The notes under the pieces: generated by a model
What the model was told of the DNA's origin: nothing
Seen by the model: the letters and a program-made list of their open reading frames with translations, nothing else
Database searches by the model: none
From: Medicago truncatula
Lineage: Eukaryota; Streptophyta; Magnoliopsida; Fabales; Fabaceae
Assembly (NCBI RefSeq): GCF_003473485.1
Contig: NC_053048.1
Location: 8,059,501 to 8,123,500, forward strand
Direction of reading: 5' to 3'
Length of the DNA: 64,000 nt
Made by a program: the position numbers and the translations under genes
In this document: positions 46,804 through 58,918 of the stretch, piece after piece
Layout of the letters: every line of letters starts with the position of its first letter
Position numbering within the stretch: position 1 is the stretch's first letter

Positions 46804-49673
46804 TTAACTGTTGATGGATTTTAACTGGCAGCAGTTAACTACCAATGAATATTTAAATCTTTTTTTGATGTGTTTCAGCCTTATTAGAAGTGTAAACAGC
46901 AATTTTTCAGTTCTGTTTAACAAAATGCATTTGATTATATATCTGTGAGCCCTAACTTATATATTAAATTTTGGGTCATATTTTATGACATGTCATGAGA
47001 CTTCTAATTCACATACAAATCTAGTCATATTGAACTTCGAGACTCGTCTCATGCATATCCTTAGATTTGAAAAACCAATGTGAAACCTAATGAAGCATAA
47101 GGTCAGCTTGAGACCAAACTAGTTAGACCAAACTACTACTGGAGATTTTGCAAACTAACCTACCTACTTGTAATTTGTTCTCATTCTAGTCCTAGCTACT
47201 ACTATTCATTGATTAAGCATGGTTATTTATTTCTCATCCTAAGCCTTACTTTCTATTTAGCATGGTTATTTCCCATCCTAAGCCTTAGTCTATAAGACAA
47301 ATGTATATTACATATGATGATGAGAAAAGTTTCACTCAACTAGCATGAATCATGATGAATGCAATGCAAGTCAAAGCCGAAACCAATTACAACCTTTCCA
47401 GGATAAACCACAGAACTTCATTCTAGCATGTTTATAAAAAATATAAACTCTTGAAAAATAATAGTAAATTAAGAAACCAGAGATAATTTATGTAGAGCTG
47501 GAGTTCAAACTCTGGATTTCTTACTTCTCCACACATAATGTGTGTGAATCTAACCACTAAACTACTTAACAAAAAAAAAATTAAGAAACATGAAAGAAAA
47601 TGTACATGAAGCGTAAGTTTAGTTGTAAAATGACAATTAGCGTTATCGTTACTAATAATAATTTCTTCTTTTCTCAAAAAAAAATTGATTTCTTCTTCTC
47701 TAATTTTTTTTGGCAGTGTTTCTTCTCTAATTTTCTTAAAAGAATATACAGAAATTAATAATATTTTAATCAGAATCACAATTTTTTGGTAATAAGAATA
47801 TCCCATGTAAAATAAAAAAAGAATATCACAATTACCTCAACGTAATTAACATGTGCTTGATTTTTTTTTTTAGCAAATTAACGTGTGTTTCATTGAATAA
47901 AAAAGTTTGGAACAATTTTAAAGTCTATATTCTAGATCTCAGGTAGCCGACATAATTAAATAATCACACTCAGTTTCTTATTTTCTATTTGACTAAAAAT
48001 GTTCAGTGAGTCATGAAATTGATATAATAGTTCCCACACATATATTGTTTCCATTTGATTTTTTGTATCTTATAAAAAAGTTACAAAAATGCCAAAAAAA
48101 AGCTTTTTTTCTTCAATTTGGCATTTGCTTATGCTGGGTCCAGTAGCATACTTTTATATTAATGAAACTTGTCAACCAAATTAGTTAGTCTCAAATTGGA
48201 CTTGACTTAACTTAACATGGAAGTTGCTATTGAAAAACTTTGACAGTTAATTAATTACTGAGGTTGATGGATATATGGTGGTGGCGATAATGATGCTGAT
48301 TGGGATCACAAAAGTCTACTTTAATTAGCTACGTAATCATACATAAAATAGATTATTTTTTCTTATTAACCAAGTAAACTTTGTCAAACTATACATTAGA
48401 TGAGTTAAGATTGTATACTAATCCCTTGGTTAGCTGGACAATTAAAGAAGACACTTTTTTTCTTTCTATATAACTTCTTGTATCCACCTGACCTAGTTAA
48501 TGTAATACTCCCTCGTCTTAAAACTAGGATTTAATCAACTGTTTTACACATGTCTATATATTTTGATTTTTAATATTTTAAATTATATATTATTGAGCAT
48601 TATAAAAATTCGGTAATTTGAAAATATAATAGAGATAAATTCAACAACATCTTATATATTATTATTTATCTTTTTCTAATGATAAAAAATTATGAACAAA
48701 ATATTTTATATATACTACATATAAATTAAATAGATGATTTTGGGCTACCTTTTTCACATTCAATTATACCTTTAAACAAAATTTTTTATATTAATATTAT
48801 ATTGTTTGTGTTATTTAAAAAGGTAAAAATATTATATTATTGTTGTCAATCAAAAAGATAAACATCGCCTTTAAGATTTGTTACTTTTTTTTTTTTACAA
48901 AAAATTTGTTATTTGAAAGTCGTAAATATTTATATTTATAATTTTAATCAAAATTTCATTTAATACACCATTAACGCAATAAAAATAGCAAAAAAACACA
49001 TGTATAAACAAAGGACATAAACATAGTCAAGCTAAACATTTTTTTAGATGAAAGAAGTAACTTGTAGTGGCATAAGTCGGTTGTCGCAATCGCCCGTGGG
49101 AACTGAAAATGTTATCCACATAAATTCTAACTAGTTGGACGATTCCATCGTGTGTATTGTATGTGGCCATCATCATAGAATCTCAAGTTTTTTCTCTTAT
49201 ATTTTCTAAATTGTTACCGTCACTTATGGCGTAAACAAATGAAGGCACTAGTGTAAAATACACCCATCGATCATAAATATAATATAGGATTAAATATTTA
49301 ATTGGTCCCTTAATTTGATTTCAAGTATCGGTTTAATCTTATAAGTAATAAAATATCTGTTTAAGTTCCATAACTTTATTTAAAGTTCGGTTTGATCTTT
49401 CTGTTAATTTAATTCAAAAGATATTATGAAGTGATCATCTAAATGAGTGTCATATAACACCTTGGACGTGAGGATATATATTTTGGAAACTAAAAGGAAA
49501 ACTTGAATTATTGTGCTAATGTTCTACCTTTTATGACAGCTATTAACATACCACCATATCGGTGAAGAAGGAGTCAACCAAAGTGAGGTTCTCCTTCGAT
49601 TTCGTCGAGAACAAGCTGTAAAAACTCATCTTGTATCTGCAAATTTTCATGCGGCAGCATAAGTAGATAACAT
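46804..49673. other. Intergenic, repeats only
   Basis: Low-complexity AT-rich sequence. A 3' part of the tRNA-like SINE lies at 47478-47577. A left-half Stowaway-like motif (ACTCCCTCGTCTTAAAACTA) is at about 48508. No gene is supported. Confidence 0.45.
47478..47577 (+). mobile_element. tRNA-like SINE, 5'-truncated
   Basis: Box B-like GGAGTTCAAACTCTGG, then TTACTTCTCCACACATAATG and ACCACTAAACTACTTAAC and an A run. A 12-bp duplication AAATTAAGAAAC flanks it (47466-47477, 47578-47589). The box A half is missing, as expected from incomplete reverse transcription. Confidence 0.7.
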
Positions 49674-50132
49674 TAGGGCGTTCAAAACCAAACCAATTCA
49701 ATAGAAAAATCTCAAATTGAACAAATCCAATCTGAAACCACAAAAAACCACATTTAGTTTGGATATATTCCGATCATTTTCTTACTCAATCCTATGGTTT
49801 GATTCGATTTACAGGTTTTATTTTATCAACCGAACTGACCCGCAACATAAGAAAAACATTAATTAAACATAGGTTTAATTGAACACTTGATCCCTTAATT
49901 AATTTTTTGCTTTCATTTTAACTTTTTAACTTGATTTTAATGTTAAAAACAAAAAATTGAATTATCTCGACAAAAACCACACAATCCGATCCAACCCAAA
50001 CCGCATTGGTTTGGTTCAAATTTTATTTTAAAAATCAAATGAACCAAATCAAACCACATATTTTTTTTTTATTTTGCGGTTTGAATGACTTTTAGTCTCA
50101 AAACCGAGTCAAACCGCACTTCAAACACTCCA
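49674..50132 (-). mobile_element. 'GGTTTGGTTCGGTTT'-type element, copy B
   Basis: On the minus strand it reads like 61291-62012: GTTTGAAGTGCGGTTTGACT, then AATGCGGTTTGG, ending TTGAACGCCCTA. The ends (GGAGTGTTTG and GAACGCCCTA) are short inverted repeats. There is no coding capacity. Confidence 0.65.
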
Positions 50133-51582
50133 AGAGAACGCGAATAGCATTTGATTGCTTGTCTTTCCACTAATAATAATAATAAAAAAATGAAAAGAAA
50201 ACCAAACGTAATATTTATGAAAACAAAATAAGAGAATATCAAATATTGAAATCAAAGACACTTTATTTAGAGGGAAACCAAGAAACACTTGTGAAGCACA
50301 TGCAGTTGGTTGCAATTTATATGGTCCACCCCCTTTAGGCATATTCAACTAACTCTTTTTTATTTTTCTTTCAAAAAAAAAAAAAAACTAACTCTTTTTT
50401 TTTTTGTCTAGGGCATACTCAACTAACTCTATCTACCAACAAATGTATATTTGTTTTATTTTACTTTTTGAAATTTAAATCTATTTTGTTGACTTGATCC
50501 GAATCTCATTTCTGGAAAGAGAACCACTCACTCAATGAGTTCTTATTAACAAGTACATCAACTTAAGAAATAGAGCTTTACACAATATAAGTTTAGAAAA
50601 ATTTAATTACAAAGCATAGTGAAATGAATCATAAGAAAAATATACACCATTATTGATTTCAAAGGATATATATGGAATCTGAAATAATTATTATGGCTAG
50701 TCTACGTGAATGAAATCAATGTTCCACTTTGCAGATAGTATTTTCCTCTACAGAAATACAATTTCATGTTGGTTACTCTCTCATTGTATTGTATTTAAGG
50801 ACGTGAAAAGCAAATAATGGACTAAAATTAAAGTGAATAGAATTTATTAAAGGTTTAAACTTGAAAGATCGTAATTGTATATAGACTAAAACTTATTTAA
50901 ACAAAAAAAAAATTATTATAATTTCTAGATTGCCAGCGTCTACAATGTATTGTCCTTTTTTGTTAACTATATTATTGGTCGGCAATGCATTTTTTCCTAC
51001 AAAAAATTTGGAAAAATTAATCATGTAAAAATTTCTAGACGACACTTTCATTGGAAAAATATCTATAGCTTTTCTACTTGGTAAATAAATTTCTTTAGAT
51101 TTTATCACTTACTAGGGAGAAAAGAAATCAAGTCAATGCATTTCATCCATTTCATATTTTTTTGTTGTGCAAGATCATGTATCACATACGTATCATTTAT
51201 CATGTAAAAAAATAAAATCTAATTGAACATATTTACATCTTGACCAAACTTCAAATTACCAACACCTTTTTTAGGGACATTAGAAGATCAAGACCAAATA
51301 AATCTTTAAACAAATTTAAAGGAAATGAAAATTGATAGGTCTTTTTTTTTTTGGGTACTAACTTGCTTGGTTTCTTCGATATATGACGGCGTTCTAACTA
51401 ATTCTATATATTCCAAAGAAATTAATGAACGAAATTTCATTGAGTATGATTATATAAAAGTATACATAAGTATAGACTATATTTCATGAAGGAAAAAAAC
51501 TATAGACTAAAATAAAAAGGATATAATTTATCTATGATACACTAACTAACTCTCAAATCAAATAATGAAGTATTCAAAACAT
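50133..51582. other. Intergenic downstream of zinc-finger gene
   Basis: AT-rich with A/T runs near 50370-50405. No gene was recognised. A 75-codon minus-strand frame at 50121-50348 has no domain and is not called. Confidence 0.45.
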
Positions 51583-52137
51583 TCAATGAAAATAATCAAT
51601 CAAATTAGCAGTTGCCTTTCCAATCTTCAGAAACTCCATATCATTCTCAAAGGGAGTCAAATTCAAATCCAAATCCAAAACCAAAACTCTCTTGTTTCTA
51701 GCTTTCATCTTTTGTGAAGAATCGATACTACTATCACCACCACCACCACTGCTACAACTCATAGTATTATTAGAATTGTGCATGTTTTTATTTCCGTTCA
51801 TATTTGCAGCTCTATGTCTCCTCATGTGGCCACCTAAAGCTTGTCCTATTGCAAACTCCAATCCACAAATAGAACACTCATGTGTTTTAGGCTTTGGGGG
51901 TGTATGTAGCAATTGACCATCAATATTTTCTCCCATCAACCTTGGTTTCTTGTGACTTGCCCTATGACCACCTAGGGCTTGAAATGAAGGAAATTGTCTA
52001 TTACATGTTTTACATTCAAACACACGATTGTTTGAAGTGGTAGATGAATATGTGGCTTCAAATTGATCACTTCCACGAGAAAGTAACATCAAACAATTTG
52101 CCATGGTTATGCTATCAACCTCTCTTGCCCTCTTCAT
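51583..52137 (-). CDS. ZAT11-like: ZAT-type C2H2 zinc-finger repressor, 184 aa, intronless
   Basis: A nuclear DNA-binding protein. It has two plant C2H2 fingers with the QALGGH signature: C42, C45, H58, H62 and C88, C91, H104, H108. An N-terminal basic start (M-K-R-A-R-E) and an L-box-like C-L-M-L-L-S (residues 15-20) precede the fingers. The C-terminus has an EAR repression motif, L-D-L-D-L-N-L at 154-160, followed by T-P-F-E-N-D. This layout is that of ZAT11/ZAT12/ZAT18-type C1-2i repressors, which respond to abiotic stress and calcium. The frame is open upstream, but no in-frame ATG was seen before the one at 52137. The family is typically intronless, as here. Confidence 0.93.
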   Translation of the reverse strand: MKRAREVDSITMANCLMLLSRGSDQFEATYSSTTSNNRVFECKTCNRQFPSFQALGGHRASHKKPRLMGENIDGQLLHTPPKPKTHECSICGLEFAIGQALGGHMRRHRAANMNGNKNMHNSNNTMSCSSGGGGDSSIDSSQKMKARNKRVLVLDLDLNLTPFENDMEFLKIGKATANLIDYFH

Positions 52138-52263
52138 AGCACAAGAAACTATATGTATATGCGAAGAATGCAACAAAAACTAAATTTAGATGTTATAAGG
52201 TGTGAAAATGGTTGTGGAAGTTTGAAAGGGAATATTGAAACTCTAGGAGAATTAGAAAGGTGG

Positions 52264-52271
52264 TATTTATA
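52264..52271 (-). promoter_or_regulatory. TATA box of the zinc-finger gene
   Basis: TATAAATA on the minus strand, about 130 bases upstream of the ATG at 52137. Position and sequence fit a core promoter. Confidence 0.6.
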
Positions 52272-53273
52272 AAGGGTTGATATAGCTTGTGAGTGTTGAA
52301 CACTTTTGCTTATAGTTGACAATTTGAGATAAGAATATGTATGGGTACACGTAGGTTTGCTTGTGACTTACTCTAATTTGACATACTCTAGAATACACTC
52401 TTTGGGGTTGGTTTATCTTTTAAAACTAAAATTAATTGCATTGAAAATTAATCACCCCTAGAAGAAAAAAAAGTGTGGACTTTTTACAAGAATTAATTTA
52501 TAGAGTATATTATCCATATGGTGTGGTAGATACTTAGGTTTATTGTTAATAAAAAAACTAAGGTTTTTAAGCATATGGTTAACACTTCAATTTTAACTTG
52601 CATATATGAAAAATATTTGTTAGAAAATTTCAATTTCTCAAAGGATTTCAATTGTCATATTGCATTAATTCACATAATTGTGTGTGATGTATCATAGACG
52701 GGGTGCGTATAAAAAAGTATATATCGAAAGACGTCTACATTTTAAATGAACATCAGTTACCATGAATGATTAGTCTCATTGATTACGCACGATATATAGA
52801 TTGGTTTACAAACGAAAAAGAAATGTGAAATATTTTAGAAATATTAAATAATGTAGCACTATGGTGAAATGATATATAGAATTTTTCTATTAAAAATTAT
52901 GCTATCAATTTGTAGTAGTATTAAAATACTCATTTAAAATGTGTCAATGAAAAGGTTGTTACTAGCTAGTATTGCTTGTGGGGACAATTAAACTTAAATC
53001 ACTATTGTGTGACTTAGATTTCTTGTGAAATAAGCTAGTGTGACTACTAGCTGCAGCAATAAAAGCAATTAATTGAATTATTTGAACCAAGGGGAACTTA
53101 CTTAGGAGTTGTTTGGTGTGAAAGGAAGCGTGTGGGGAAACGTAAGCATGACAATTTGCTTAGCCAAACAAGGCAGAACAAGTCGCAGCTAGAGGCATGT
53201 ATAGTATGTTTTGGGCGGCGGTACTAGTTAGAATTTTGTTTGATTAATGTTCAAACTTTGGTACAATTTAAAT
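52272..53273. other. Upstream region of zinc-finger gene and intergenic
   Basis: Holds the likely promoter of the minus-strand zinc-finger gene. No other gene or clear mobile element was recognised. Confidence 0.4.
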
Positions 53274-53457
53274 AAGGGTGCTGATCGGTACCTCAGGGCA
53301 CTGGTTAAGTATACCATAAAAGAGAATTATTACCATAAAAGAAAACTGTTTTTGACTTTATTATAAATTAATTACACAATTTCAATGCATTAATTACTGT
53401 AAAATTTCCTTTTTTATATCCTTAATCAGTGTCCCAGAGACACCGGTTAACATTTCC
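53274..53457. mobile_element. MITE related to 17641-17791
   Basis: The left part (TCGGTACCTCAGGGCACTGG) is an imperfect inverse of the right part (CAGTGTCCCAGAGACACCGG TTAAC). Ends are degenerate and the outer limits uncertain. Confidence 0.5.
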
Positions 53458-54001
53458 CTTTAAATAAACTATATAATTTTCAAATAAAATGCAAGGATCA
53501 TGTTCAAGGATGTGTTTGTTAATTGAACGGTATGAAAAAGGAAGCAGCAGAGGACTTGAGTTGGAAGATGGTTTAGAATAATCTGACCAGTATGTGAAGC
53601 TGACTTCTAAAACATCTAGAAACCATGTGTTAATGTTGAATATAATGAAGAATATATAAATTAAATTAACATAAAAATAAATTATCCAGAAAATGATAGT
53701 TTCGTAGGTTAAATATATTTATGTTTCAATGATATTTTTTTGACTTTTAATCTCAAAATAATATTTTTTTTCAGCAGTCCATATAATACAAAATCAAAAT
53801 AAATTTGAGCATTATCAAGAAGCTATACAACTTTGCAGCTACCGTGATAGAAATCTATGCAAAAAATAAATTCAAAATTCTGTCTATTGATCTGGCTTTT
53901 TTTTTTTTTTTTTTTTTGAGGGAAAGTCTAGCTTCTTGTTATTTTGGGTTTTTTGAATTTTTTTATAAATCAAATTATTTTCAAACACAATTTCGTTAAA
54001 A
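53458..54001. other. Intergenic, no gene recognised
   Basis: AT-rich, with a T run of 20 at about 53899-53918. Nothing coding is supported. Confidence 0.45.
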
Positions 54002-54017
54002 TTCAATAATTTTTGTT

Positions 54018-54971
54018 TTTTTTAACAAACTAAAATGAGATATATATTAATAACAAGGTGTGAATCATCCCACACAAGGTGTGTTGAGATTGAAACCCAC
54101 AGAAGTTACAAAGTCACCGATGCCATAAAAACGAAGGCATCAAAGAATGAAAAAACGAACCCAAATTACACGTGGACACCCATGCAAGGAAGCGGATGTT
54201 TCCCCCAATCATGATAGCTATAATGAAAAAATACCTATTTAGATTTCAGCCATAAGGAAGAGTTGAGCTTCACCTTGTCTTCAAGAATGGAAGGATCAAA
54301 CACCGTGTTGTTAAAGATAATATTATTCATTTCCTTTCAGATGATCCAAACGAAAGCAAACCAAACAACTTTAAAGTATTTGTGAGCCAATCTCGGCATG
54401 CCCGCTATATTTTAAAATTGGATACAATGGTCTCGAAGCACACCTGGAGCGCCGACGAAACTCCTAACCAATTAAGCACATGATACCAAACACTGGTCGA
54501 TATCCTGCAACCTAAGAAAAGATGACTAGCCGTTTCGGAAGTGCCACAATCATCTACACACATAATATCACTAGATGGAATTATGCTCCTTCGCAACAAG
54601 TTGCCTTTAGTATGTAATCTATTACGAAGGAGGCGCCACACAAAAAGAGACACCTTGGAGGGAATAAATTTGTGCCAAACATCGTCAACAAGATTCCTAT
54701 CCACCATACTATTAGACATAGTAAAAAAGCGATAGTAAAAAGCAACCACCTCCAACTGTCATTAACATTGTCCTGCAAAACAAAATTATGTAACAGAGAA
54801 GAACGCTCTCTCACACTCTCCTCCTCCCATGCTAACAACCGCCGTCTCCACACCCACGCCCCTCCCCCATCCGACCATCCTAACCTCCACATATCCACCA
54901 CCGTTATATCATGGTGCACGACCAACATGAATAAGCGGGGGAATTTGTACCGTAACGGAATTCCCCCAACC
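54018..54971 (-). mobile_element. 5'-truncated LINE with 16-bp TSD
   Basis: The duplication TTCAATAATTTTTGTT flanks it (54002-54017, 54972-54987). The plus-strand T run at the left edge is the poly(A) tail of a minus-strand insertion. The minus-strand coding part includes the zf-RVT zinc-binding region: V-W-H-K-F-I-P-S-K-V-S-L-F-V-W-R, N-L-L-R-R and D-D-C-G-T-S-E-T-A-S-H-L-F-L-G-C. One frameshift splits the coding part near 54720-54760. Reverse transcriptase and endonuclease are absent, as in typical 5'-truncated LINE copies. Confidence 0.88.
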
Positions 54972-54987
54972 TTCAATAATTTTTGTT

Positions 54988-55941
54988 AAACGCTATTCAT
55001 CCCTTTAACATCGTAATCTATCTTATCAAATAGACCAACAAATACAATAAATTTATTTCATAATTTCCCCTTTTATAAGTTAGTTTTTAAAATATCACAA
55101 TAATTATAATTTGATTGATTAAAATTATTCTCTTTATCTTCTACTAAAAAATATTTCAAATCTTTTTTTCACATGTGTTTCTCTCTTCTTTCATTTTTCT
55201 TTTCTTCTTAAATTCTCTCATCTTCATTTTGGAAGTTAATTCTTTTACTAACATAATAAGGGTCTATATATGAACCAATTTAAGAAATCCATATTAGAAA
55301 GACCACGTACCTTACTATTATTACGTACGTGGTCATATAGATTAAGTGTAACATATATGGAGCAATAAAATCCTATATGGTAGTCTGATGTGGACCACCA
55401 TTAAGTAAGGGGTCTTCTTTTTTACTCCATCCTAATCTACAAGGTTTATTGGATTTTGATGATAAATTTTTATCTTGATCTTCCAATATATAATTTGTGG
55501 TATTATGTAGACACGTTGGACCTTAACACAACTTTGTGATATTAATAACAAATTTGGCTTTAACAACTGTTATACCTTTTTTTTTTTTTTTTTTTTTATC
55601 AATTTTCTAGAGGGCATTTAATAAAGCAAAATGTAATCTTTAATTTGCAATCTACTGTATGCTTTCTGGGCATTTAATAATGCTTTCTGGGTCTCTTAGA
55701 TGAATACTTCATATAGTTTCTATCTCAGCCGAAAGATATGTGAAAACTTGTCATATTTGTAGGCACACCTGCTTTTTTGGTTTATGTTGTTAGTACATGA
55801 ATTATGTGAATTTGTTTGCATATTTATTCTTTTTATTTATAGCGATTTTGGATTTTTATTGCACTGATGTATCCTATTAATTTGAATAAATATAATTAAT
55901 TTTGGTAAAAACTATCTCTATTTTAAGAACGAAAGAAAGTT
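54988..55941. other. Intergenic, no gene recognised
   Basis: AT-rich, with a T run at about 55579-55597 and a nearby repeated phrase TGCTTTCTGGG (55660, 55680). No gene supported. Confidence 0.45.
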
Positions 55942-56070
55942 TCCTGTGAGTTTAGTTCAGTTGGTAGGGATATTGCATATTATGTATAGGGCCGGAGTTC
56001 GAACTCCGGACATTCCACTTCTCCACAATTTAATTGTGTGAGCTCTAGTCACTAGGCTCCTTGACAGAAA
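55942..56070 (+). mobile_element. tRNA-derived SINE-like element
   Basis: TAGTTCAGTTGG (box A, 55953-55964) and GGAGTTCGAACTCC (box B, 55994-56007) are followed by CCACTTCTCCACAATTTAAT, then TGTGAGCTCTAGTCACTAGG and an A-rich tail. A 10-bp duplication AAAGAAAGTT flanks it (55932-55941, 56071-56080). This is the most complete copy of the family in the window. Confidence 0.8.
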
Positions 56071-56483
56071 AAAGAAAGTTCCGCCAAAAATGAAAGAACG
56101 TTTTTTTAATGTCTTAAAAACCTGGTCGAATATTTAATTTAAAACAAAAAAAAATTCTCAACGACATCTCATGTAACACAAGTGTATTTTTTTTTTAGAA
56201 AGGATGTAACACAAGTGTATTCTTCGTTAATAAAGAGGGTCAAGCTCTTTATCATTTTATTTTTTGTTAAAATACAATTTAACACATTGATATAGTATGA
56301 CACATTTAACACGAATATTTTATGATATATGAAATTTACTTGGTGATTATGGTGAACGATTTTAAGGATAAAGTGATAAGAGTAGTTTCACCGTCTCAAG
56401 TTAAATTTCTAGCTGAGTACATGTACATCCAATAAATACTAACAAAATATTGACAGCTTCAAATAAAAACATGAGTACCCTAA

Positions 56484-57454
56484 GCAACAGTATGTAGATC
56501 TTGAACGTCGTGGTGGTTGCTTGGCTTGAATGGCTTCCACCACCAAACCCCTTAATGGGGTTTTAGTCACCGACGCCGTCGTGACTCGTTTTGTTTCATC
56601 GGAGTTGGTCGTCGCTCTGGTAATCTCTGTGTCTTTGTTTCGTCTTGGTGGGTCACTGGTGGTGTAGTGGGTTGTCATATCGTCTTGAAGTCGACGTTCT
56701 GTTTGGGTTCTGCTGTCTGTTTCGGCGCCAGATTTATGTTGGTGGGTTGTATCGCAGCTTGCCTACATTGATTCGGAAGGGTTGTGTTTATGTTGTTCGA
56801 ACGGTTGTTTTGTTTGTACCTTCGTCACCAGCTGTTGATCTGTTTCATTGTTTTTCAAGCTTTTTGGTATGTTTTTTTTATCAGAGATTGGGGCGGTTTT
56901 GGTTCTTGAGTTGTGGTTGGTTTCGTAAACCCGAAAGGGTTTGTTGGTTCTTTTAACCCGAAACGGTATGGTTGGTGAAGAACGCGTCGACCCATATCTT
57001 GGTTCAATACGTGTTGGTGACTGGTTGTGTTTGGTTCCTGGTCTCTTTGATTCTCTGATGCTTCAGATATGTTGAGATCTGTATGTCTCAAGGCGTCAGA
57101 TGTGACTCCCCTTCGGTACCAGTTCGTTTAAGTCATGTCGGACTGTTATGCTCGAAAGAACTTCATACTTGCTGATCTGTTCAAGGAGTTGGTACGTGGA
57201 TCCGAATTCCATGTTAGCGGTCAATCCATTCGTCAGTCTGAACCCTAATTGCTCTCCACAAATGTCACTCTTTTTTTTTTTTTTTTGTAACTTTGGTTTC
57301 GAAACGAGTGTTTGTTTGTTAGGATTGATTAGGGTAGATTTGATTTATAACGATGTATTTCTATTTGGATTGTACGTGGGTCAAGGTCAAATGTCCAGTC
57401 TCTGTACCTCTTTGTTTTCTTTTTAATATATTTTTTCCTTTTGTCTAAAAAAAA
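56484..57454 (+). mobile_element. Poly(A) retroposon of unknown family, 13-bp TSD
   Basis: The duplication ATGAGTACCCTAA (56471-56483, 57455-57467) encloses 971 bases ending in an A run. The interior is clearly GC-richer than its surroundings (GACGCCGTCGTGACTCG region). No intact frame or known domain was recognised; the longest frame is 103 codons. It may be a LINE 3' portion, a processed pseudogene or a chimeric retroposon. Confidence 0.78.
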
Positions 57455-57932
57455 ATGAGTACCCTAAACAAGTCTACCTCATATCAATTTTTATCTCTCA
57501 ACCAAAAGATATGTGATTAACCCAAAAATAAAAGGTTTAATACTTTTTTATTGGACCTAATTTTTGGGCTTAAACCCAACTTTACCTTAATATTGAGTCA
57601 AAATGAATCAACTACATTAAACTAAATATAAAACAAATATATAATTTCTTTTTATAGATAAATATAAATTTTTGTTTACTCATTATTTTTTTACTAAACT
57701 TTTGTTTACTATATTTCAAGGAAAATTATAATAGTAAACAAAATATAGTAAACAAAAATTATATATGCCATCCCTAAAAACATTATGATATTTCTAATTT
57801 TATTTTGAAGAGGATATGTTTCTGTTTTTAATATTATAATAGGTTATCTATGAGAGAGATGTTTTTTAAGCTTCAAACATTGCTCTTCTGCACCCCAAAA
57901 CTACCTTAACAACTTCAATTGCATTTTTCTAT

Positions 57933-58918
57933 TAAAGCTGTTAAAATGGACCAGGTCCATCGAAACGACATGTTGGCCCTCTATTTTAGGGTGGGCTGAG
58001 CTATTAAAAAACCACAAATAACGACCCTATGTTTTTAGGCCGACCCATTGGGCTTGTATTTTACATGGGCTAACCTGGTCTGGGTTATTGGGCTTGCAAC
58101 CCGTCCCTTCAAAAATACTAAAAAAAATAAATAGTTTTTAAAATATTTTTATTATGTAAGATTGAATTATTTTATTTGTAAAATTGAATTTTATTATTTT
58201 CAAGGTTCACTTTGTGAGTTGTGATAAAGACTCTATTTTTGCGTTAATTCTTTGGTGCTACTTCCCGTACAAATGTTTTTTTTTTTTTTTTGAAGAAGTT
58301 AAAATGAAATATATTATAAATACAAAATGTTTTTCCTACCACAAGTGTGCAAAGGAAAAACACTAAAATTTGTACAATAGTTACAAACTGGGAAAAGAAA
58401 AAACAACAAAAAGCAACGAAAGAAAATAACAACTAAGTGTAGCCCAACATAGTGAAGGGACTAAGCCACCAACCATGGTAATTGAAAGAGAGAATTGAAG
58501 AAATTTCTCCTTCAACCACGAAAAGGAAAGAGACTTTATTTTGTCCACTATTCGCATAATCAAGCATTCTTTGACCTTGAAAAGGAAAGAGACTTCCCTT
58601 AAGGATGTTGATTTAATAGATGTTTTATATATCATTTAATTAAGTTTACAAAGATATGTGTTTTATTTGATGGATAATAATTTTTGTAATATGTTTTTTT
58701 TTTAAAAAAAGTGATATGTAACTTTATTGTTCGTTGCATCTATTTTTCGAAGAAAAAAGAAACAAAATAATACATTTTGAAAGGCCGGGCTAACCCATCA
58801 GACCGTGTAGCCCACTATTAATTGAGATGAGCTCAATTTCGATAGCTCATAAATCAAGTGGACCGACCTACTCCAAACTAAAGCAGGCTAGACCGGACCT
58901 GTCCATTTGACATCTCTA
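57933..58918. mobile_element. hAT-like TIR element, degenerate
   Basis: The left end TAAAGCTGTTAAAATGGACC and the right end TCCATTTGACATCTCTA are imperfect inverted repeats. Subterminal stretches are rich in GGGCT/GCCCA words (for example GGCCGACCCATTGGGCTTG and GGCCGGGCTAACCCATCAG). The target-site duplication is not clear. It probably contains a nested LINE 3' fragment at about 58276-58640, which begins with a T run. Confidence 0.5.

Noticed and set aside
49290..49420. Possible degenerate relative of the 22048 MITE
   Set aside because: Shares only generic words (ATTTAATTGGTCC, CGGTTT); no inverted ends.
50121..50348. 75-codon minus-strand frame starting M-N-M-P-K-G-G-G-P-Y
   Set aside because: The start looks protein-like, but it runs into low-complexity sequence and overlaps the transposon at 49674-50132. 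No domain recognised.
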